A stretch of 5,970 nt of DNA, taken from Candidatus Coliplasma caballi (lineage in GTDB: Bacteria; Bacillota; Clostridia; Oscillospirales; CAG-382). Made by a program: the position numbers and the translations under genes. The notes beneath the pieces are model-generated. The model was not told where the DNA came from and did not search any database. It worked only from the letters and a program-made list of their open reading frames with translations. Positions 1-5,614 of this stretch are shown here, one piece after another. Where the stretch lies: assembly GCA_018065365.1 (NCBI GenBank), contig JAGHTH010000128.1, positions 1 through 5,970 on the forward strand, in the 5' to 3' direction. Each line of letters begins with the position of its first letter. Within the stretch, counting starts at the first letter, position 1.

Positions 1-618
1 TGCGGACAGGAAGACAAGCCCGCCGCGGAAAGCAGCGAACAAGCGCCGGCAAACAGTGAACAGACCGAAAGCGCCGAAACATCTTCCGCGTCCCTCGCGC
101 CTGCGGAAAGCAGCGAGCAGACCGAAAGCAGCCGACCCGAAGAAAGCAGTGTGCCGGAAGAAAGCAGTACGTCGGAAGAAAGCACTACGTCTCCGCTCGG
201 CGGCTCCTACACGTTCGACCACATCACGCTGACGATTCCGAACGGCTTTTTGGCGGAAGAAAGCGGCTCCGTCACGCTCGTGCATCACATTACCTACCCG
301 GACGTTGCGGACAACATTACGCTGTCAAAAGCGGGCGCCGACAAAGCCGAGAACTACACCAAAGACCTGTTCGACCGCATCTACGCGCAGACGTTCCAGA
401 ACTTTGAAGGCGTCCAATCGTTCGAGCAGATGAAATTCGGCGAGCTCGACGAGATCGTCATGAGTTATCACATCACGCAGAACGGTATTTTCATGACGCA
501 GACGCAATACCTGATCTTCTGTCCCGATTCGCTGGACATCGTTACGTTCACGTCCGTCTCGGGCGAATACGACGAGGCGTTTGCCGCCTGCGTCGAAAGC
601 ATGGAATACACGGAATAA
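1..618 (+). CDS. Surface lipoprotein with Ser/Glu-rich linker (5' end outside window)
   Basis: The frame is open from base 1 to the TAA at 616-618, giving 205 visible residues. The first two residues are Cys-Gly, as at the start of a mature lipoprotein, so the signal peptide and lipobox probably lie just upstream; the complete lipoprotein at 3318-4322 has the same Cys-Gly after its lipobox. Residues 1-68 are a low-complexity linker of Ser, Glu, Ala, Pro and Thr that would lift the domain off the membrane. Residues 69-205 form a compact domain that opens with alternating hydrophobic residues (SYTFDHITLTIPNGF) and ends with a helix-like segment containing an AACVESM motif. This pattern recalls the small alpha/beta fold of DcrB/PsbP/Mog1-type lipoproteins, but that is only an impression. 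The GTG at 151 could be misread as the start; the reading frame and composition continue unbroken upstream, so it is internal. Ligand and function are unknown. Confidence 0.82.
   Translation, partial: CGQEDKPAAESSEQAPANSEQTESAETSSASLAPAESSEQTESSRPEESSVPEESSTSEESTTSPLGGSYTFDHITLTIPNGFLAEESGSVTLVHHITYPDVADNITLSKAGADKAENYTKDLFDRIYAQTFQNFEGVQSFEQMKFGELDEIVMSYHITQNGIFMTQTQYLIFCPDSLDIVTFTSVSGEYDEAFAACVESMEYTE
139..192 (+). repeat. Three 18-bp tandem repeat units in the lipoprotein linker
   Basis: Three consecutive 18-bp units start at 139, 157 and 175. Each begins with GAAGAAAGCAGT or a one-base variant and ends with a six-base variable part (GTGCCG, ACGTCG, ACGTCT). They encode Glu-Glu-Ser-Ser/Thr followed by two variable residues. 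A looser related repeat occurs earlier in the linker: GCGGAAAGCAGCGA at 25-38 and again at 103-116. The repeats keep the frame, so copy-number change would alter only linker length. Confidence 0.75.
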
Positions 619-644
619 AACGAATCTTCACAGAAAAAGCAAAG

Positions 645-677
645 CGCGGTCCGGGCAGATTGCCCGAGCCGCGTTTT
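645..677. terminator. Hairpin terminator between convergent genes, probably bidirectional
   Basis: Arms at 645-657 (CGCGGTCCGGGCA) and 661-673 (TGCCCGAGCCGCG) pair over 13 positions with one G-T wobble and one C-A mismatch, closing a 3-nt loop. On the plus strand TTTT follows directly, ending the lipoprotein transcript. On the minus strand the stem is followed by CTTTGCTTTTT, a weaker but usable U-rich tail for the transcript that enters from the kinase-like gene. It lies 26 nt after the plus-strand stop codon and 20 nt after the minus-strand stop codon. Confidence 0.82.
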
Positions 678-693
678 CGTATTCGGTCGATGT

Positions 694-1290
694 TTATTCT
701 GCCATGCGGCAAATGATCTCCGCCGTATGTTCCAATCCGAGCGTCGCGCTGTTCAGCAAAACGTCGTAATTTCTTCTCGCGCCCCAGATGCTGTCGGTAA
801 ACTCCTCGTAATGACGGGCGCGGCGTTTATCCGATTGCGCCAGCAGTTTTTCCGCTTTCGCGGGATCCTCGCCGTATTCCTTCACGATGCGGTCGAGCCG
901 CGCCTTTTTGTCCGCGTAAACGAACACGCGCAGCAGGTCCTCCCGGTCGCGCAGAATATAGTCGGCGCAGCGTCCCACGATGACGCAGGGCTGCTCCGCG
1001 AATTTCAGAATCGCCTCGCGCTGCGCCAAGAACACCTGCGTGTTCAGATCGAGCGGAATGCCCGTCTGGTTGACGTAGCCGTAACTCGTCCCGATCGCGA
1101 GATCGTACAGGAACGAGCGCGTAACCACCTGATCGTTTTCTTCGATTGCTTCGACTGCAAGTCCCGACCGTTTCGCCGCCTCATCGACAAGTTCACGGTC
1201 ATAATAAGGAATTCCGAGCTTCTGCGCCACCATTTTTCCGATGGTGCGACCTCCGCTGCCGTATTCCCTTCCGATCGTAATGACTTTCAT
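694..1290 (-). CDS. Cytidylate kinase-like family P-loop protein
   Basis: A 198-residue protein starting MKVITIGREYGSGG. The N-terminal glycine-rich loop (residues 7-16, GREYGSGGRT) is the nucleotide-binding loop typical of the cytidylate-kinase-like family (Pfam Cytidylate_kin2), whose loop differs from the classical GxxxxGK[ST] form. The central segment CVIVGRCADYIL (102-113), the Arg-rich lid-like stretch around DKRRARHYEEF (154-164) and the C-terminal YDVLLNSATLGLE (175-187) are also family-like. By analogy it would transfer phosphate from ATP to a nucleotide or similar small substrate in the cytoplasm, but family members are not simply the housekeeping Cmk and the true substrate is unknown. 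The start at 1290 is preferred over an in-frame ATG at 1338 because AGGAG (1297-1301) sits 6 nt upstream and because 1338 lies upstream of the predicted transcription start. The gene has its own promoter and is the last of the minus-strand block. Confidence 0.88.
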   Translation of the reverse strand: MKVITIGREYGSGGRTIGKMVAQKLGIPYYDRELVDEAAKRSGLAVEAIEENDQVVTRSFLYDLAIGTSYGYVNQTGIPLDLNTQVFLAQREAILKFAEQPCVIVGRCADYILRDREDLLRVFVYADKKARLDRIVKEYGEDPAKAEKLLAQSDKRRARHYEEFTDSIWGARRNYDVLLNSATLGLEHTAEIICRMAE

Positions 1291-1296
1291 TGCCTG

Positions 1297-1301
1297 CTCC
1301 T
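1297..1301 (-). promoter_or_regulatory. Ribosome binding site fixing the start of the kinase-like gene
   Basis: On the minus strand AGGAG lies 6 nt before the ATG at 1290-1288. No comparable site precedes the longer in-frame start at 1338. Confidence 0.8.
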
Positions 1302-1329
1302 GCCTTTCGGTTTGTATTGTTCTGCTTTT

Positions 1330-1358
1330 ATTATACACGGGTTTTTCCGATTTGTCAA
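1330..1358 (-). promoter_or_regulatory. Consensus housekeeping promoter for the kinase-like gene
   Basis: On the minus strand the -35 box TTGACA (1358-1353) and the -10 box TATAAT (1335-1330) both match the sigma-70/sigma-A consensus exactly, with a 17-bp spacer. Transcription should begin near 1323, leaving a 5' leader of roughly 30 nt with the ribosome binding site at 1297-1301. The -35 box begins only 7 nt after the DUF1294 stop codon, and no terminator separates them, so the gene may also receive read-through from the upstream operon. Confidence 0.9.
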
Positions 1359-1365
1359 CGGTTTT

Positions 1366-1647
1366 TTACCTGCAGAGCGCATAGACCGCCCCAAAAGCCG
1401 CCGCCTGCGCCAGCAACGCGAGAAACGCGGTGCGCGGAAACACGGGGTGCATCGTCTTGTGCCGAAACAGAAAGATCCCGAGCCACGCGCCGACCGCGCC
1501 GAACACCACCGTACAGGTCAACAGCGTCCGTTCGGGAATTCTCCTTTTTCCCGCTTTCGCAAACGCCTTGTCCGTTCCGAACAGCAGAAACGTCAGAACG
1601 GACATTCCCGCCTCGATCGCGCCCAGCGCGTACAGTTCGGCGGGCAT
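1366..1647 (-). CDS. DUF1294 family small membrane protein
   Basis: A 93-residue protein with three hydrophobic segments (about 3-23, 41-61 and 72-91). Between the first two is the DUF1294 hallmark: an Asp-Lys pair (26-27) followed by KRRIPERTL (34-42). After the second comes FRHKT (61-65), another strongly conserved block of the family. The biochemical role of DUF1294 is not known; it should sit in the cytoplasmic membrane. Its ATG overlaps the stop codon of the upstream scaffold gene by one base (TGATG), which together with the lack of a clear ribosome binding site suggests translational coupling. It is the last gene of the operon before the internal promoter. A second in-frame ATG at residue 15 exists but would cut into the first membrane segment. 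Confidence 0.87.
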   Translation of the reverse strand: MPAELYALGAIEAGMSVLTFLLFGTDKAFAKAGKRRIPERTLLTCTVVFGAVGAWLGIFLFRHKTMHPVFPRTAFLALLAQAAAFGAVYALCR

Positions 1648-2564
1648 CAGCGCAAAAACCCGTTGACGATCTGTTCTTCGGCTTCCTTTTCGGAAAGTCC
1701 GAGCGTCATCAGCTTGATGAGCAGTTCGCCCGCGATCTTGCCAATCGCCGCCTCGTGAATCAGCGCCGCGTCAACGTTGTTTGCGTTGATCTTCGGCACC
1801 GCGCTGACGGAAGCGTCGTCCATGACGATCGCGTCGCATTCCGTGTGTCCGTTGCAGGCGTTGTTGCCGTTGATGTTCGACAGAAAGAGCTGATGCGACT
1901 CGTCCTTTGCGACCGAACGCGACACGACGTGCGCGCCGCTGTCTTTGCCGTTCAGATCGACCTCAAAATCGGTCGTCGCGGTCTGCTTCCCGTGCGTCAT
2001 GATCTTTTCGTGTACGATCAGCGTCGCGCGATCCGCGAGCTTCGCGCGGGTGGTGCGGTAGGTGGAATCGACGCCGCGGATCTGCGCGGTCTCCATTTCC
2101 ATATACCCGCCCTCGTCGATCTCCACCACGGTCGTCGGGTTCATGATGCGTTCGCCCGTTCCCTCGCCCTCTCCGTAATGCTTCTCGACGTATTTCAGTC
2201 TGGCGTTCTTTCCGATATGGAACGCGTGAATGCCGTCGTGTTCGGATTTCAGCCCGCCGGCGTTGTGGATCCCGCATCCCGCCACGATCAGAACGTCCGC
2301 GTCCTCGCCGATATAGAAATCGTTGTAAACGAGGTCGGAAAGTCCCGTTTCGGTCAGCAGCACGGGAAGATCGACGCGCTCGTTTTTCGTTCCCGGTTTG
2401 ATCAGAATGTCAATGCCGGGCTTGTCCGTTTTGGTTACGATATCAATGTTCGCGGTCGTGCGCCGCCCCGCCGATTTGCCGTTTTCGCGGATGTTATACG
2501 CGCCCTCGGGAATCTCCTCCAGACCGGCGATCTCTTTGAGCAGATTCTTTTGAATTCCGTCCAT
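1647..2564 (-). CDS. sufB: Short SufB/SufD-family Fe-S cluster assembly scaffold (SmsB-like)
   Basis: A 305-residue protein of the SufB/SufD family, which with SufC forms the cytoplasmic complex on which iron-sulfur clusters are built. The family signature is the C-terminal part from GNNACNGHTECDAIV (233-247) to HEAAIGKI (270-277), ending with SEKEAEEQIVNGF. By alignment from memory, Cys243 falls at the cluster-related Cys405 of E. coli SufB, His270-Glu271 at its His433-Glu434, and Cys97 (in AGCGIHNAGG, 95-104) at its Cys254. These features are SufB-like rather than SufD-like. It is far shorter than E. coli SufB (about 495 residues) and SufD (about 423), lacking most of the N-terminal extension, and resembles the single scaffold of minimal SufBC/SMS systems. 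Automatic pipelines may call it SufD. A strong ribosome binding site (2572-2579) fixes the start. It follows sufC by 13 nt and overlaps the DUF1294 start by one base. Confidence 0.88.
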   Translation of the reverse strand: MDGIQKNLLKEIAGLEEIPEGAYNIRENGKSAGRRTTANIDIVTKTDKPGIDILIKPGTKNERVDLPVLLTETGLSDLVYNDFYIGEDADVLIVAGCGIHNAGGLKSEHDGIHAFHIGKNARLKYVEKHYGEGEGTGERIMNPTTVVEIDEGGYMEMETAQIRGVDSTYRTTRAKLADRATLIVHEKIMTHGKQTATTDFEVDLNGKDSGAHVVSRSVAKDESHQLFLSNINGNNACNGHTECDAIVMDDASVSAVPKINANNVDAALIHEAAIGKIAGELLIKLMTLGLSEKEAEEQIVNGFLR

Positions 2565-2571
2565 ATTCCGC

Positions 2572-2579
2572 CCTCCTTT
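2572..2579 (-). promoter_or_regulatory. Strong ribosome binding site of the Fe-S scaffold gene
   Basis: On the minus strand AAAGGAGG lies 7 nt before the ATG at 2564-2562 and overlaps the last bases of the sufC stop codon (TAA at 2580-2578). It is the strongest ribosome binding site in the operon, consistent with a need for more scaffold than ATPase or with tight coupling to sufC. Confidence 0.85.
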
Positions 2580-3297
2580 ACCGATCTCCCGACAGCACAG
2601 AGCAGGTCTTCGCCGTAAACAAACCGGGAAGCACTTCCTCTTTTGTACCGTCGCGCGTTACTTTTCCGTCCGCGATCACGATCACGCGGTCGGCGATGTT
2701 GAGAATGCGCTCCTGATGCGAAATGATCAGGATCGAGCCGTTGATCTTCCGATACATTTTTTCAAACACCGTGATCAGATTGCCGAAACTCCACAGATCA
2801 ATGCCCGCCTCGGGCTCGTCGAACACGGTCAGCGCGGTGCTTCTCGCCAGCGCCATCGCGATCTCGATGCGCTTGAGTTCGCCGCCGGACAAGGAAGCGT
2901 TGACTTCGCGATTGATATAATCGCGCGCGCAAAGACCGACCTCGCTCAGATAGGTACAGGCCTCGGCAGGCGTCAGCGTTTTGCCTTTCGCCAACGAGAT
3001 CAGATCGTGAACGGTCAACCCCTTGAATCGCACCGGCTGCTGAAACGCGTAACTGATCCCCAGCCGCGCCCGCTCCGTGATGCTCTTGTCCGTAATGTCC
3101 TGCCCATCCAACAGGATCTTTCCCTCGCTCGGCAGATAAATGCCCGCGATCAACCGCGCCAGCGTCGATTTTCCGCCGCCGTTGGGGCCCGTAAACGCCA
3201 CGAATCGCTCATCGATTTTCAAATTGACGTGGCTGATGATCTCTTTCTGTCCGTTCTCGCTGTCCGCGCGGAACGAAACGTCTCTTAATTCCAGCAT
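2578..3297 (-). CDS. sufC: SufC, ABC-type ATPase of Fe-S cluster assembly
   Basis: A 239-residue cytoplasmic ABC ATPase with every expected motif: Walker A GPNGGGKST (37-45), Q-loop YAFQQP (83-88), signature LSGGELKR (136-143), Walker B LTVFDEPEAG (156-165) with catalytic Glu161, D-loop around Asp167, and switch His194 in ISHQER. It has no membrane segment and its neighbour is a SufB/SufD scaffold rather than a permease, which identifies it as SufC and not a transporter subunit. In Suf complexes ATP-driven dimerisation of SufC changes the shape of the scaffold to allow cluster formation. Length is close to that of other SufC proteins (about 240-260). On the minus strand AAAGGAA (3312-3306) lies 8 nt before the ATG. 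The gene follows the carboxypeptidase gene by 20 nt and precedes the scaffold gene by 13 nt. No sufS, sufU or sufE is visible nearby. Confidence 0.93.
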   Translation of the reverse strand: MLELRDVSFRADSENGQKEIISHVNLKIDERFVAFTGPNGGGKSTLARLIAGIYLPSEGKILLDGQDITDKSITERARLGISYAFQQPVRFKGLTVHDLISLAKGKTLTPAEACTYLSEVGLCARDYINREVNASLSGGELKRIEIAMALARSTALTVFDEPEAGIDLWSFGNLITVFEKMYRKINGSILIISHQERILNIADRVIVIADGKVTRDGTKEEVLPGLFTAKTCSVLSGDR

Positions 3298-3317
3298 ATT
3301 CCAGATTCCTTTCTCGT

Positions 3318-4322
3318 TCAGACCAACCGGTAAAGTTGCCGCAGCCGCGCCGTAACGGTATATCTCGATTCCTTATTCACGCAGCCGAACACGCCGATGA
3401 TCGTCGTAACGCCGTCTTCTTCAAACACGGAAAGCAGGCAGGCGCCCGCCTCGTCGGTCGTCCCGGTCTTGAGTCCGATGCAATGCTCGTCGTAAAACGC
3501 GCTGTCTTTGCATACGAACAGGTTGGTATTGTCCCAATGGTTGCTCTCCCCGCTCGCGTAAACCACGTCGGCGCTGCCGCAGGAAGCGCAATCGCGCACG
3601 ACCGCGTTTGAGACCGCCAGATCCGCCACCCGCAAAAGATCCGCCATGCAGGTAAAATGATCTTCGGCGTGGTATCCGTCGGGGTTGCACCAATGCGAGC
3701 CGGTCAGACCGTTCTCGGCACTCCATAAGTTCATCGCTTCCACGAACGCGCCGACCGCCGCTTCGGCATCGGCCGCTTCCGGATCGATCCTCCTGCCGAT
3801 CCCCGCCGCCAACACGTACGCCGCGTCGCAGCCGGACGGCAGAAGCATCCCGCGGATCAGCATCCCGACAGTCAGTTTATGCCCTTTCCGGATATACGCG
3901 ATCGTCGAATCCGGCTCCACAAACCCCAACTCCGCGCCCGCGGTCAGAACGTCGTCCGGCTCGGCGTATTTCAGCGCCGTCAGCGCCGTTACGAGTTTGG
4001 TAATGCTGGCGGGAAAGAGCGGCTTTTCCATATCTTGCTTCCGCAGAACGAGTCCGAGGTCGGAGCGATACACGAACATTCCGCCCGCGTCGTAGCTCGC
4101 GTCATAATCGGAAAGGATCGCCGCGGATTCCCAGACGCGCGTCAGCGGATCGACCGGCTCCTCGGAAACCTCCGAAATCTCGATCTCGGACGCTTCGACG
4201 GACACGTCGGAAACACTTTCCGCAAACGGCTCCGCGGAGCTCGTTCCCGCGGGCTCTCCGCAGGCGGCAAGCAGCGCGACAGAAAGCAGCAGCGCAAGCA
4301 GCGTAAACGCTTTTTTCTTCAT
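3318..4322 (-). CDS. D-alanyl-D-alanine carboxypeptidase lipoprotein (peptidase family S11)
   Basis: A 334-residue exported serine peptidase that should remove the terminal D-Ala from peptidoglycan stem peptides outside the membrane. Residues 1-20 are a signal peptide (MKKK, then a hydrophobic core) ending in the lipobox LAAC with Cys21 as lipid anchor. Residues 22-60 are a Ser/Glu/Val-rich linker. The catalytic domain carries SxxK as PASITK (Ser106, Lys109) and KTG as GLKTGTTDEAG (Lys285-Gly287). The second motif, normally SxN, reads PSGCDAAY with Ser163 and Cys165, so the usual Asn is replaced. Blocks such as HWCNPDGYHAEDHFT (210-224) match the family. It ends soon after the catalytic domain, without the C-terminal membrane-anchoring extension of PBP5-type enzymes, in keeping with lipid anchoring at the N-terminus. 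On the minus strand AGAGGA (4333-4328) lies 5 nt before the ATG. It sits 19 nt after the DUF4317 gene and 20 nt before sufC. Confidence 0.9.
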   Translation of the reverse strand: MKKKAFTLLALLLSVALLAACGEPAGTSSAEPFAESVSDVSVEASEIEISEVSEEPVDPLTRVWESAAILSDYDASYDAGGMFVYRSDLGLVLRKQDMEKPLFPASITKLVTALTALKYAEPDDVLTAGAELGFVEPDSTIAYIRKGHKLTVGMLIRGMLLPSGCDAAYVLAAGIGRRIDPEAADAEAAVGAFVEAMNLWSAENGLTGSHWCNPDGYHAEDHFTCMADLLRVADLAVSNAVVRDCASCGSADVVYASGESNHWDNTNLFVCKDSAFYDEHCIGLKTGTTDEAGACLLSVFEEDGVTTIIGVFGCVNKESRYTVTARLRQLYRLV

Positions 4323-4341
4323 AAAAGTCCTCTTTTTTCGT

Positions 4342-5490
4342 TTATTCTTCTTTTTTGGGTGCGCGGACGCTGATCGGGATCCCGTTGACCGTTACGCCGC
4401 TCGCGGCGCGGATGACCACGTACGGAATGCCGTCGATCAGCCGCGTTTCGATCAGATCGCTCCGATCGGCGCTGACGCGTACCTTGACGTCGTCCGCTTC
4501 CAACCGCATCGCGCCGGGCTTCAGCATATTCTGCGGGTTGATCGCCGTCGTGTCGCCGAACACCCTGTCGTAATGTTCCTCAAACGTTTTCAGTTTTGCC
4601 TCGCTGACACCGCTTGACGCGAGCGTTTCGCGCAATTCCGATTTGGTGATCGGGCGCAGTTCCTCGTCCTTGTTTTCCTTATGTTCTTCCACACGGGCAA
4701 GAAACGTATCGTGAACGGACTGCACCACGCCGTAATCGCATTCTTCCTGCAGCGACTCGCAAAGCAGTTCCTCAAACGCGCCTTTCTGTTCGTCTGCCGG
4801 CGCGGGAAGTTCCGCGTGGAAAACCGCGCCCGCAAATTCCTTGTGGTTGTCGGTCAGATCGCGGCAGCAATACAGCGCGGCGTACAGGTTGGCTTGACGG
4901 TCGTCAAACGCCGGGAACAAGAACCCCAATTTCGGCGCCCCCGCGACCGAATCGACGCGGCTGGTCTGGAACATTCCGCTCGGCGTGTCAAACCGCAGAA
5001 ACGGCTTGTTCAGTTTGACCGGGCAGACCGTGCAGACGAGGTAGCGGAACATCGTGTCCGACGCGGTCGTGTCAAGTTCGCCGTCTTTGGAATAGGACGG
5101 AACGTCATAACTGTCCCACGTCAGAAGCAACACGTAACTTCCGTCTAAATCGAGCGCGGCGGCCGCTTTCGCAAAGAACTGTTCGACGGCTTCCCCGTCC
5201 GAAAGCCCGGAATCGCGCAAGCGCATCAGCAGACCGTGTTCCTCTCCCTGCAAAACCTGGTCGTTTGAAAAATTCACGTCGATCAGCGTCTTGCCGATCA
5301 CGCCGGTCAGCGTTTTGCGGAACAGTGAAAAATACTGCTCCGCTTCCTCGACGGGCATGGTCTGCAAGGACGTGCGGAACGACGACACGATCTCTTTTTT
5401 CTCGTTGACGTAGCAGCCGCAGACGGTGTCGGCGTTGTTTTTATCGGGACGGAACCGACGGCGCAGTTCCCCTAATTCTTTTTCATTCAT
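4342..5490 (-). CDS. DUF4317 domain-containing protein
   Basis: A 382-residue soluble-looking protein without signal peptide or membrane segments. I recognise it as DUF4317 from its opening (MNEKELGELRRRFRPDKNN), the CGCYVNEKKEI block (24-34), DVNFSNDQV (71-79) and the CTVCPVK block (153-159). Its function is unknown. It is fairly rich in Cys, with close pairs at 24/26, 153/156 and 208/209 plus Cys244 and Cys251; metal binding or redox sensitivity is possible but not shown. A charged helix-like stretch (about 262-310, many Glu and Lys) precedes a C-terminal beta-rich segment of about 60 residues. The start at 5490 is chosen over an in-frame ATG at 5535 because the family begins MNxKE, because AGAGGA lies 9 nt upstream, and because 5535 is upstream of the predicted transcription start. 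It is the first gene of the minus-strand operon. Confidence 0.87.
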   Translation of the reverse strand: MNEKELGELRRRFRPDKNNADTVCGCYVNEKKEIVSSFRTSLQTMPVEEAEQYFSLFRKTLTGVIGKTLIDVNFSNDQVLQGEEHGLLMRLRDSGLSDGEAVEQFFAKAAAALDLDGSYVLLLTWDSYDVPSYSKDGELDTTASDTMFRYLVCTVCPVKLNKPFLRFDTPSGMFQTSRVDSVAGAPKLGFLFPAFDDRQANLYAALYCCRDLTDNHKEFAGAVFHAELPAPADEQKGAFEELLCESLQEECDYGVVQSVHDTFLARVEEHKENKDEELRPITKSELRETLASSGVSEAKLKTFEEHYDRVFGDTTAINPQNMLKPGAMRLEADDVKVRVSADRSDLIETRLIDGIPYVVIRAASGVTVNGIPISVRAPKKEE

Positions 5491-5499
5491 GGCTTCGAT

Positions 5500-5505
5500 T
5501 CCTCT
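5500..5505 (-). promoter_or_regulatory. Ribosome binding site fixing the DUF4317 start
   Basis: On the minus strand AGAGGA lies 9 nt before the ATG at 5490-5488, supporting this start over the longer in-frame one at 5535. Confidence 0.7.
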
Positions 5506-5525
5506 GCTTTTGATAATGCAGAATG

Positions 5526-5554
5526 AGTATATCATACTTTTCGCAAAAAATCAA
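5526..5554 (-). promoter_or_regulatory. Promoter of the DUF4317-carboxypeptidase-sufCB-DUF1294 operon
   Basis: On the minus strand the -35 box TTGATT (5554-5549; 4 of 6 consensus bases) and the -10 box TATACT (5531-5526; 5 of 6) are 17 bp apart, with TGA immediately before the -10 as an extended element. Transcription should begin near 5519, giving a leader of about 30 nt. An imperfect inverted repeat, GTAT-N3-ATAC (5527-5537), overlaps the -10 region. No riboswitch-sized leader is present. Confidence 0.78.
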
Positions 5555-5577
5555 CTCTTGACAAACGGTTTTTCGCA
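5538..5577. repeat. 8-bp direct repeat, one copy in each divergent promoter spacer
   Basis: TTTTCGCA occurs at 5538-5545 and 5570-5577, 32 bp apart start to start, which is close to three helical turns. The first copy lies between the -10 and -35 boxes of the minus-strand promoter and the second between those of the plus-strand promoter. It could be a pair of operator sites or chance in an AT-rich region. Confidence 0.4.
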
Positions 5578-5586
5578 TGATAATAT
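5558..5586 (+). promoter_or_regulatory. Promoter of the 62-residue protein gene
   Basis: A perfect -35 box TTGACA (5558-5563) is followed after 17 bp by TAATAT (5581-5586; 4 of 6 consensus bases), preceded by TGA as an extended -10 element. GATAAT at 5579-5584 is an alternative -10 with a short 15-bp spacer. Transcription should begin near 5593, about 22 nt before the start codon at 5615. It lies back to back with the minus-strand promoter. Confidence 0.75.
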
Positions 5587-5614
5587 GAATACGGAAAGGA
5601 CGGGATCCGGGAAA

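Noticed and set aside
1291..1338. In-frame N-terminal extension of the kinase-like gene from an ATG at 1338
   Set aside because: It overlaps the TATAAT box, and the P-loop protein family begins at the MKVITI start, which has a proper ribosome binding site.
1343..1366. Possible terminator on the plus strand (CCG-N9-CGG followed by six T)
   Set aside because: Its 3-bp stem is too weak, and no plus-strand gene reads into it.
727..1758. A 343-codon open frame on the plus strand opposite the kinase-like and DUF1294 genes
   Set aside because: Same reasons: low-complexity Arg-rich translation and overlap with two well-supported minus-strand genes and a consensus promoter.
1290..2618. A 442-codon open frame on the plus strand opposite the Fe-S scaffold gene
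   Set aside because: Its product is Arg/Ala/Val-rich without recognisable motifs and has no ribosome binding site. It lies antisense to strongly recognised genes, so its openness follows from their codon bias.
2578..3297. Reading the ABC ATPase as part of a membrane transporter
   Set aside because: There is no permease or binding-protein partner, and the next gene is a SufB/SufD-family scaffold, which makes SufC the clear choice.
5491..5535. In-frame N-terminal extension of the DUF4317 gene from an ATG at 5535
   Set aside because: It covers the -10 box and lies upstream of the predicted transcription start; the family begins at the MNEKE start at 5490.
5426..5614. Upstream extension of the 62-residue protein, including the ATG at 5585
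   Set aside because: The extension runs antisense into the DUF4317 coding region and across both promoters; the 5585 start overlaps the -10 box.
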